Assembly (NCBI GenBank): GCA_003136515.1 | Contig: PLEU01000028.1 | Location: 2,992-9,001, forward strand | Origin: Spartobacteria bacterium | GTDB lineage: Bacteria; Verrucomicrobiota; Verrucomicrobiae; Chthoniobacterales; UBA6821 | Direction of reading: 5' to 3' | DNA length: 6,010 nucleotides | Shown: positions 1-5,241 of the stretch, in pieces | Layout: each line of letters opens with the position of its first letter | How positions within the stretch are numbered: the first letter of the stretch is position 1 | Program-made: the position numbers and the translations under genes | Notes under the pieces: model-generated | Told to the model about the DNA's origin: nothing | Databases searched by the model: none | What the model saw: the letters and a program-made list of their open reading frames with translations, nothing else

Positions 1-534
1 ACCACGAAGTATCTCAAGAACGGCTCTGTGTTTGATTTCCCCGGTGCCATTAAGCCCAATAACTTTTTACCGATGACAATCGCGGGGTTGCACAATATCC
101 CACTGACCCTCTATCTGATAGGTCAGGTGTTGCAGTCTCCAGGAGACCGTCACGCAGCACTCCGGGAATTTCTCCCCGAAGCCGATATGAAAGATTGGGA
201 AATCCAGATTGCAGGCCAGCGTGTTCAAGTCATAAAAAAAGATCCCAAAAGAGGAGGCGTTCTGCAATTTGGGACAGAGATCATTTCTTCTCGGGATGGC
301 ACGCTTTCTGCCCTGCTTGGTGCTTCGCCCGGAGCATCCACCTCCGTGGCGATTATGCTTGAGTTACTGGAAAGCTGTTTCCCTGATGAAATGAATTCCA
401 CCTCCTGGAAGAAAAAACTCCGACAGATGATTCCTTCCCACGGGATCTCATTGACCCAGGACGCCGCTCTTTATGAGCGAATCAAATCCCGAGCCCAGGA
501 TATCCTGAGAGTCGGTGAAAAAGTACTGGCGTGA
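1..534 (+). CDS. mqo: Malate:quinone oxidoreductase, C-terminal part (5' end outside window)
   Basis: This enzyme is a FAD-dependent, membrane-associated protein that oxidises L-malate to oxaloacetate and passes the electrons to quinone, serving both the TCA cycle and the respiratory chain. The reading frame is open from base 1 and ends at TGA 532-534, so 177 codons are visible. Family members usually have about 490-550 residues, so roughly the last third is present. The recognisable Mqo block is WEIQIAGQRVQVIKKD, then GGVLQFGTE, then the hallmark GASPGAST stretch near positions 325-350, followed by a helical C-terminal tail with a conserved IPSHG segment. A GTG at 28 is an internal valine codon, not a start, because homologous sequence continues upstream of it. 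The gene converges on the SulP transporter gene and is not part of its operon. The C-terminus is short compared with the extended tail of the E. coli protein. Family assignment is confident; the missing N-terminal FAD-binding half cannot be assessed. Confidence 0.93.
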   Translation, partial: TTKYLKNGSVFDFPGAIKPNNFLPMTIAGLHNIPLTLYLIGQVLQSPGDRHAALREFLPEADMKDWEIQIAGQRVQVIKKDPKRGGVLQFGTEIISSRDGTLSALLGASPGASTSVAIMLELLESCFPDEMNSTSWKKKLRQMIPSHGISLTQDAALYERIKSRAQDILRVGEKVLA

Positions 535-601
535 TGTACGTCAGGGGTTCCCTCATCAGGATGAAGGAGCCTAGGCTCTTAGCACGCAGGGCCAAGTCAG
601 T
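535..601. other. Convergent intergenic gap with short palindrome (possible weak bidirectional terminator)
   Basis: This 67-nt gap lies between the stop codons of mqo (+) and the SulP gene (-), where transcription from both sides must end. It contains a perfect 12-bp palindrome, gagcctaggctc, at 567-578. As RNA this would fold into only a 4-bp stem with a CUAG loop, extended by one G-U and one A-U pair. A second small stem is aggg/ccct at 543-553. Neither is followed by a T-run on either strand, so no canonical intrinsic terminator is visible. Termination may be Rho-dependent or use this weak structure. Confidence 0.3.
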
Positions 602-2308
602 TCATAGCCTGTTTTGATGCACTGCAGCGAGGGCTTCGCGGAGAGTATCGAAGAGATGATCTGCGCCGAGGGTCTGGGTGATATAATGTCTATCCAGATC
701 CGGCCTAAGATCTGACTGCACATGCGCGAGAATCAGCTGCACGCCCATTGTTTTCAATTCCTTGTCCAATCCGATGAGCATATGGGCAGCTGTGTAATCA
801 ACGTGTGTGATGGCACCTGCGTCGACAATGAGCCAGCGTATACGCGTCGATCCAGCTGATGAGGGATAGACTAGGCTTCGAACCTGAGAGGCAAAAAAAC
901 CGGCATTGGCATAGAACAGCGCAGCTCCAAAACGATAAATTACGATTCCCGGCTCGGTGGTAGCTCCCGGGAGGACGGGGTTCAAATTCCAGTTACCACT
1001 TTCATCCTGAACTAGGATCGCAGTGTGCGGATGGTAAGTGTGCGCAACCACACGAAGCAGCGAAAGCACCACGGCGAGGATAATTCCCTGTTCGACTCCA
1101 ATAAAAACAACCACTGCAGCTGTCAGGATTGCCAGACTCATCTCTCCCGGGCTTTCGCTGCCGATTGCCCTAAGTGCCTTAAGGTCAATCAATCGGAGTG
1201 CGATGACAAAGACCATCGCCCCAAGCGCGCAACGCGGCAGATATTCCAGCGGTCTTGTGAGGAAGAGGAGCACCAGGGCCACGCAGACGGCCGTCATTAT
1301 TTGGGCAACCTGGCTTTTGGCCCCACTTGATTCCACCATGGAGGTTTGAGTCGGGCTCCCGTTCACCACAAACGTCCCGCTCAGTGCTGCCGCGGTATTG
1401 GCGGCGGCCAGCCCTAGAATGTCGGCGTCGCCATCGAGTTCCTCGTGGTGACGCTCTGCATAGATCCGTGCCGTTGCGGCGCTCTGTGCTATGATCATCA
1501 CGAAACAGGAAGCGGCAATCGGAACCAAGGCTTCAAACTCGCTCCAGGTTGCACGAGGAAATACCAGGCGCGGCAAACCCCCTGCCACCGGACCGATCAC
1601 CTCGATGCCCCGGTTGGTAAAGTTCAGCCAGGCGCTTGCCGAAATGGCTCCCGTTACGGCAATGAGCGAAGCCGGAATTTTTGGCGAAAGCCTTTGCATA
1701 GCAAGGATTCCGACGACCACGGTCACGGAAATTCCGAATGCCAGCAGATTGATATCAGGAATCTGCCGAATGAGCTCATCCAACTGGAACAATGTCCGGG
1801 GTGATGTGATCTTGAGGCCCAGCATTCCTCCCAGGACGGCTATCGCGACTTGGAAGCCAACGCCTGTCAAAAATCCCACCAGTGCCGTCTGGGAGAGAAA
1901 ATCGGATAAAAATCCAAGCTTGAGCAGACGAGCCATCAGAAGAAAGACTCCCGTCAAAAGGGCAACCATTCCCGCCAACTCCACATAATGAGGTGTGCCG
2001 AGAGGTGCCAGCACGGACACCCCGCCCGCCAGAATCGCCGCGGTTGCAGAATCTGCAGATACTACCAGATACCGCGACGAACCGAATGCGGCGAAGGCGA
2101 TCAGCGGGAAAAGCAGTGTGTACAAACCCGTCACTACGGGTGTGCCGGCGATTTTCGTATACCCCAGCACTTGGGGTATGTTCATTGCTGCAAGCTGAAT
2201 CCCGGCCGCCGCATCACGAAGAGCTCCACCCAGTCGAATGGGACGAATGCTCTGGAAGAATTTCCATCCAGACGAATTTCCACCGCTTGTATCAAGTGCC
2301 TTGCTCAT
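602..2308 (-). CDS. SulP (SLC26) family inorganic anion transporter with C-terminal STAS domain
   Basis: This is an inner-membrane secondary carrier for anions; family members move sulfate, bicarbonate or dicarboxylates, and the substrate here cannot be read from sequence. The 568-residue length is typical. Residues about 25-425 form the hydrophobic transmembrane core. It includes the family block AGTPVVTGLYT (54-64), GSSRYLVVSADSATA (76-90), and GTFVVNGSPTQT (311-322) followed by a GAKSQ segment. These replace the more classical sulfate-permease wording, which places the protein in a divergent SulP subgroup. Residues about 453-565 are the cytoplasmic STAS domain (IVDAGAITHVDYTAAHML, 494-511). 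The ATG at 2308 is supported by a perfect AGGAGG Shine-Dalgarno sequence 8 nt upstream. That site lies in a small hairpin, so translation may be regulated. The gene is 105 nt downstream of a co-directional exported-protein gene and converges on mqo. Family call is firm; substrate is unknown. Confidence 0.93.
   Translation of the reverse strand: MSKALDTSGGNSSGWKFFQSIRPIRLGGALRDAAAGIQLAAMNIPQVLGYTKIAGTPVVTGLYTLLFPLIAFAAFGSSRYLVVSADSATAAILAGGVSVLAPLGTPHYVELAGMVALLTGVFLLMARLLKLGFLSDFLSQTALVGFLTGVGFQVAIAVLGGMLGLKITSPRTLFQLDELIRQIPDINLLAFGISVTVVVGILAMQRLSPKIPASLIAVTGAISASAWLNFTNRGIEVIGPVAGGLPRLVFPRATWSEFEALVPIAASCFVMIIAQSAATARIYAERHHEELDGDADILGLAAANTAAALSGTFVVNGSPTQTSMVESSGAKSQVAQIMTAVCVALVLLFLTRPLEYLPRCALGAMVFVIALRLIDLKALRAIGSESPGEMSLAILTAAVVVFIGVEQGIILAVVLSLLRVVAHTYHPHTAILVQDESGNWNLNPVLPGATTEPGIVIYRFGAALFYANAGFFASQVRSLVYPSSAGSTRIRWLIVDAGAITHVDYTAAHMLIGLDKELKTMGVQLILAHVQSDLRPDLDRHYITQTLGADHLFDTLREALAAVHQNRL
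2159..2179. repeat. Perfect 8-bp inverted repeat inside the SulP coding region
   Basis: The arms atacccca (2159-2166) and tggggtat (2172-2179) are perfectly complementary around a 5-nt loop. They lie within codons 44-50 of the SulP gene (IPQVLGY, first transmembrane segment), about 130 nt from the start codon. The stem could form in the mRNA. The codons are explained by a sensible protein sequence, so it may be coincidental. Confidence 0.4.
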
Positions 2309-2413
2309 TACTTCAGCCTCCTCAAGGAGGAGACACGATCTTTCACACTTTTTGCTTCCCGGTGCTATTCCTAAAACTGGCTATGGATCGGTTGTCTCTT
2401 TGGAGAACTGGAC
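2309..2413 (-). other. Intergenic spacer between exported hypothetical gene and SulP gene
   Basis: These 105 nt separate two co-directional minus-strand genes. Apart from the Shine-Dalgarno hairpin at the downstream edge I see no strong hairpin with a T-run, so no intrinsic terminator. I also see no clear -35/-10 pair. Read-through from the upstream gene into the transporter gene is possible but not demonstrated. Confidence 0.4.
2317..2330 (-). promoter_or_regulatory. Shine-Dalgarno of the SulP gene embedded in a small hairpin
   Basis: Read on the minus strand, cctcc pairs with ggagg around a ttga loop, giving a 5-bp GC-rich stem. The 3' arm plus the preceding A of the loop is the AGGAGG ribosome-binding site, which ends 8 nt before the ATG at 2308. 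The Shine-Dalgarno site decides this start codon. The hairpin would make it partly inaccessible, as in translationally or thermally regulated leaders. That functional reading is inference; the sequence complementarity is directly visible. Confidence 0.6.
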
Positions 2414-3013
2414 TTATAGTCCCGAACTGTCCGCCTTCTTCGTCTCCGCAGCGATTCTCTCCGTCTCGGCAAGCTTCTGCAAATCAGTGTCGTAATACTG
2501 GATCTCTAGCAGAATCTCGCTGAATCCCGTGATCTGGGTGATGATATAACGTTTGCCCTCATCTATTCGTCTTTGCGTACTCATTGAGCCCAGAAGTCCC
2601 GGATCACTCTCGTTGCCGTACTTTTTCTGGAGAATGGACATGATCACGGCCTGCTCCTTCTCCCCGGCTTCCAAATTTTGCACCCTGCCGGTTCCTAGGA
2701 TGCCGTAGATTCTATGGGAGGTAGGGGTGATAAGAAGATAGTAATTATGGAATGAACGGAATCCAGTGGTGGGAGAGAACTCATACATGGTGGTTCCGTC
2801 GCCCATCTTTGATGTGGTGATGGCTGAGCTTGGATCAAATGTCTCGCCGAGATTCTTTCCAAAAGCGCCTTGAATTTTATCGGCAGTGATGGCGTTCAAC
2901 CCTATAAAACTGATGCAGGCAATCACGACGACGAAGGTGCGCAAACTTCTCATCCCATAGTCCCGGAAAAGGCAAGGGAGTCTGAAGTGGTCGTGTTGGT
3001 TAAGAGTTTTCAT
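2414..3013 (-). CDS. Exported protein of unknown function (199 aa)
   Basis: I do not recognise a named family. The ATG at 3013 is favoured because an AGAGGA Shine-Dalgarno sequence sits 8 nt upstream; an internal ATG at 2953 (Met21) has no comparable site. Residues 1-25 are a long basic N-region (RSLR just before the membrane stretch), followed by a hydrophobic segment (about 26-43, TFVVVIACISFIGLNAI). A possible signal-peptidase site lies near ITA/DK, so the product is probably periplasmic or membrane-anchored. The mature part opens with GAFGKNLGETFDP, then YEFSP and FHNYYLLITPTSHRIYGI (88-105), which look like alternating beta-strands. Next comes an amphipathic helix ending LQKKYGN (128-134), an IQYYDTDLQKLAE region, and a charged C-terminus ending DSSGL. 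Small exported bacterial proteins with the same order (F-G-x-x-L-G opening, ITP-x-x-x-x-IY strand, L-x-x-KYG helix, terminal GL) are familiar to me but uncharacterised. It lies 216 nt after the glycanase gene and 105 nt before the SulP gene. Confidence 0.8.
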   Translation of the reverse strand: MKTLNQHDHFRLPCLFRDYGMRSLRTFVVVIACISFIGLNAITADKIQGAFGKNLGETFDPSSAITTSKMGDGTTMYEFSPTTGFRSFHNYYLLITPTSHRIYGILGTGRVQNLEAGEKEQAVIMSILQKKYGNESDPGLLGSMSTQRRIDEGKRYIITQITGFSEILLEIQYYDTDLQKLAETERIAAETKKADSSGL

Positions 3014-3229
3014 TGGGGAAATCCTCTGTTAGGTTTTTTTCGTCTCAGATGACAAACCGAAAACAAGCTTCAGTCACCTGTTTCACGAATCTCTCGGTAA
3101 ATCAATACGCATCGGGGCAATAGAGAAAATTCGGGCGTATAGATTCCAGCATTCCTGAGGGTTTGTTGAGGGAGGGTTGGGACGCGGCGACACGAATCTC
3201 GTAGCGTACCCTGTAAGCCTGAAATCGTT
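3014..3229. other. Intergenic region between glycanase and exported hypothetical gene
   Basis: These 216 nt probably contain the 3' end of the glycanase transcript and the promoter or leader of the 199-aa protein gene. A 7-T run on the plus strand (3034-3040) is an A-run in the leader just upstream of the AGAGGA ribosome-binding site. The 10-mer cacgaatctc occurs twice, at 3084-3093 and 3191-3200. Only short stems are visible (for example acga/tcgt with a 3-nt loop within the second copy), none with a T-run. A small open frame here (3070-3300, -) overlaps the glycanase gene end and has no protein-like character. Confidence 0.4.
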
Positions 3230-4942
3230 TTAGTTCTTGCGCGCACTATTATGGGTGAAAGTGACGCTGTTAAAGGCGAAGGTAAAATTGGGCGAATCAT
3301 CCTGATATTCGGCTAACCTCGAATTACTTAATCTCAAATCGCCCTGAGTCTCTTTGTGAGCCCATAGGCCATGTGAGCCGGGCGTGGCGATCCCATAGTC
3401 GGGAAGATATAAATCACTGATTGTTACCTGCGAAAGTTTCTGCTCGAAATCAATGCTGATTCCGCTCGCGATGCTGTCGATGATATTCAGGTTGCTTATG
3501 GTGACATGGGAGATCGGATGATTTGTCACATCAAACTGGAGTGCAGACAACAACCGACCCGATTCGTTGACTCCGCAGCGAATCAAATCGCATCTTTGCA
3601 CTATCGTCGTTCCGGTGAAGATATTTGGCCCAACGGGGAACCTCCCACTGATAAGCAACCCACAGCCATCGGAAATATCCTGAAACAGGCAGTCCTCGAT
3701 TCGGTTGCTCTCCCCGCCGTAGATCGCACCGCCATTAGCCATAACGGGGAGTTGCCCAGTGCAATGGGTGAACATGTTGAGACCTGGCACATAAGCCTGC
3801 GTGGTATAAACCGCCGGCCAGATGGCAAAACAGTCGTCTCCCGTGCCTCTAGTGGCACAATTCATCACAGTTGTGCCGCGCATTCCTACGCAGAGATTAA
3901 TGCCATCCGCCAGCGTATTCCGGATACGGCAACGGTCTATGACCAAGCCCTTTGAGTTCGTAATCCAGCAACCGGTCGAGGTATGTTCCACCCAAATACG
4001 CGAGATGGTGGAGCCCGTGCCATAGGAACCCGTTAAACCTTCGTTGGGTTCCGAATTTATCCGATGATTGAGCCTTCCTATAATGGCAAAATCGGCGAGA
4101 TGAATATTGTTGCCTGCTCCGGTGAACCTAACCCGTTCGTATGGATTCGTATTATATACCTCCGGGTTTCCGACAAACGTGGTGTACCACATCCCTGCGC
4201 CCTGAATCGTGATATCATGCAGATTCTTTATGTCGCCAGAAATAAGGTAGGTGCCTTCGGGCACCCAAACGTTTTTACCTTGGAGCTGCGCGTCATGGAC
4301 GCATTTTGCTAAAGCCTCCGTATCGTCCGATTCGCCGTTGCCCGCGGCATTATAGGGGGCGTCTTTGACCGAAAGCCATCTCCCCATCGGCTCAGACAGA
4401 GCGGGTGGGACCATTTCCAAATCGATAAGGTCAATGATTGCATACTCTTCCGTGTCGGCCACATCCTTCTGGATGCGTATCGTGTCACCTGGGTTGATTT
4501 GAGGCCCAAGAAAGCGAACTTCATCGTAAAAATTACGGGGTGAATACTGCGGCCTTTGGAGGAAGGGGTAGGGACCGTGTGCCCGAGAGTATTTGGAGCT
4601 GACCGGAAGTTTCTTTACTAATCTGCCATTGAGAAAATAGCTGATGGTCGAATCAATCCCCTCGCCATCGGCAGAGTGAGGAACGCAATAGCGTACGACT
4701 AGCGCATTGGCGCTGGATTTGGCAGTGAATTCCACATACTGGCCCAGAGCGGTAAGTTTGACGCATTTGCGCCCCGATGATTGCCCCTCAACGGTGTTGA
4801 GATCATACCCCGGTCCCATCACCGTGCCCGTGGTTTTCATATCCTCTGCCTCATACGTCATCCACGGAACGCTAGCTCCCGGTGCCGCCAGCTCTGATGG
4901 AATGGTTGCGGCGAGAAATAAGATGGCGCCTAGGAAACGCAT
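3230..4942 (-). CDS. Secreted beta-helix glycanase, GH87-like (alpha-1,3-glucanase/mycodextranase family), with N-terminal CBM-like domain
   Basis: This is a probable exported polysaccharide hydrolase of 570 residues. From the ATG at 4942, residues 1-20 form a Sec-type signal peptide (MRFLGAILFLAATIPSELAA). Residues about 28-180 look like a CBM6/35-type beta-sandwich (opening YEAEDM, closing IIDLIDLEMV). Residues about 188-555 begin with the pectate-lyase-superfamily block VKDAPYNAAGNGESDDTEAL and VWVPEGTY, then continue as short beta-helix coils. The segment NTLADGIN followed by RGTGDDCFAIW puts acidic residues at Asp346, Asp369 and Asp370. This 0/+23/+24 spacing matches, from memory, the three catalytic aspartates reported for GH87 alpha-1,3-glucanases. 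The frame stays open upstream to a GTG at 5206, but those 88 residues look uncharacteristic and would bury the signal peptide. No clear Shine-Dalgarno sequence precedes 4942. Stop is TAA at 3230. The substrate (alpha-1,3-glucan or another glycan) is inferred; a related beta-helix hydrolase or lyase is the main alternative. Confidence 0.78.
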   Translation of the reverse strand: MRFLGAILFLAATIPSELAAPGASVPWMTYEAEDMKTTGTVMGPGYDLNTVEGQSSGRKCVKLTALGQYVEFTAKSSANALVVRYCVPHSADGEGIDSTISYFLNGRLVKKLPVSSKYSRAHGPYPFLQRPQYSPRNFYDEVRFLGPQINPGDTIRIQKDVADTEEYAIIDLIDLEMVPPALSEPMGRWLSVKDAPYNAAGNGESDDTEALAKCVHDAQLQGKNVWVPEGTYLISGDIKNLHDITIQGAGMWYTTFVGNPEVYNTNPYERVRFTGAGNNIHLADFAIIGRLNHRINSEPNEGLTGSYGTGSTISRIWVEHTSTGCWITNSKGLVIDRCRIRNTLADGINLCVGMRGTTVMNCATRGTGDDCFAIWPAVYTTQAYVPGLNMFTHCTGQLPVMANGGAIYGGESNRIEDCLFQDISDGCGLLISGRFPVGPNIFTGTTIVQRCDLIRCGVNESGRLLSALQFDVTNHPISHVTISNLNIIDSIASGISIDFEQKLSQVTISDLYLPDYGIATPGSHGLWAHKETQGDLRLSNSRLAEYQDDSPNFTFAFNSVTFTHNSARKN

Positions 4943-5071
4943 GATTTGAGCTACGGTGATGTCCAATTTCTGAGAAGGAATTTGTTGCCAGTTAAAGCTT
5001 TTTTTGGAAATGGCCACATAACAAAATAAGGAATAGGTCACATGGGTGAGAGGAAAAATCTTTGATTCTTC

Positions 5072-5130
5072 AGGGCCCGATTTAGCACAAAAACTCCCCG
5101 CTGCGACAGTTCCTGTCGCAGTAGGGCCCT
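5072..5130 (-). promoter_or_regulatory. Outer complementary arms enclosing the leader hairpin
   Basis: The segment agggccc (5072-5078) is perfectly complementary to gggccct (5124-5130), enclosing the 5101-5121 hairpin. Bases 5124-5126 can pair either with this outer arm or with 5096-5098 of the extended terminator stem, so the two foldings partly exclude each other. This is a minimal switch-like geometry in the glycanase leader. Each arm contains the self-complementary hexamer gggccc, so the match could arise by chance. Confidence 0.3.
5089..5126 (-). terminator. Strong hairpin with T-run on the minus strand (terminator- or attenuator-like)
   Basis: The arms ctgcgacag (5101-5109) and ctgtcgcag (5113-5121) form a perfect 9-bp stem with a 3-nt loop. 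The stem extends across a G-T wobble and one mismatch by ccc (5096-5098) with ggg (5124-5126). Read on the minus strand, it is followed two bases later by five T residues (complement of 5089-5093), the shape of an intrinsic terminator. No minus-strand gene ends here, and the next minus-strand gene starts about 150 nt downstream. It therefore sits where an attenuator, a processing hairpin, a dimeric operator or a dispersed REP-like element would be. The structure is certain; which role it has is inference. Confidence 0.55.
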
Positions 5131-5241
5131 CCATAATGTGAGCATGAAACGGCTCTTGGATCATCATATAGCTCGTGTTAGAGAGGAAAACTTTTTTGCC
5201 TCGCACATCCGGTCGTGCTCAAAGTCAGGGAATCAGCGATC

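Larger units (their letters stand above)
4943..5241. other. Divergent intergenic region (leader of glycanase gene and upstream region of addB-like gene)
   Basis: These 299 nt lie between the glycanase start at 4942 (-) and the AddB-like start at 5242 (+), so promoters for both genes should be here. The main visible structure is the inverted repeat at 5101-5121, with an additional complementary pair at 5072-5078 and 5124-5130. AT-rich stretches occur at about 4990-5065 and 5160-5200. I could not pick a convincing -35/-10 pair on either strand. If the glycanase starts at 4942, its leader probably includes the hairpin. Confidence 0.5.

Noticed and set aside
567..578. 12-bp palindrome gagcctaggctc considered as a strong intrinsic terminator for mqo and the SulP gene
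   Set aside because: After leaving a 4-nt loop only a short stem remains and neither strand has a following T-run, so it is listed only as a weak possibility.
1025..2523. Several plus-strand open frames of 67-176 codons across the SulP gene and into its upstream neighbour
   Set aside because: They mirror the codon structure of the minus-strand genes, are rich in Arg, Cys, Pro and His, and show no protein-family motifs.
3070..3300. 76-codon minus-strand open frame overlapping the 3' end of the glycanase gene
   Set aside because: It has no convincing ribosome-binding site, a composition rich in Arg, Thr and Pro without a domain-like pattern, and it overlaps a strong gene in another frame.
4250..4265. 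Perfect 6-bp stem ggtgcc/ggcacc with a TTCG loop on the plus strand, like a stable tetraloop hairpin
   Set aside because: It lies inside the glycanase gene, where the minus-strand codons spell VPEGT, a family-conserved segment. The UUCG loop is on the antisense strand and no T-run follows. Coding constraint explains it.
3506..4312. Plus-strand open frames antisense to the glycanase gene
   Set aside because: The minus-strand frame has clear domain content, signal peptide and catalytic motifs; the antisense frames have none.
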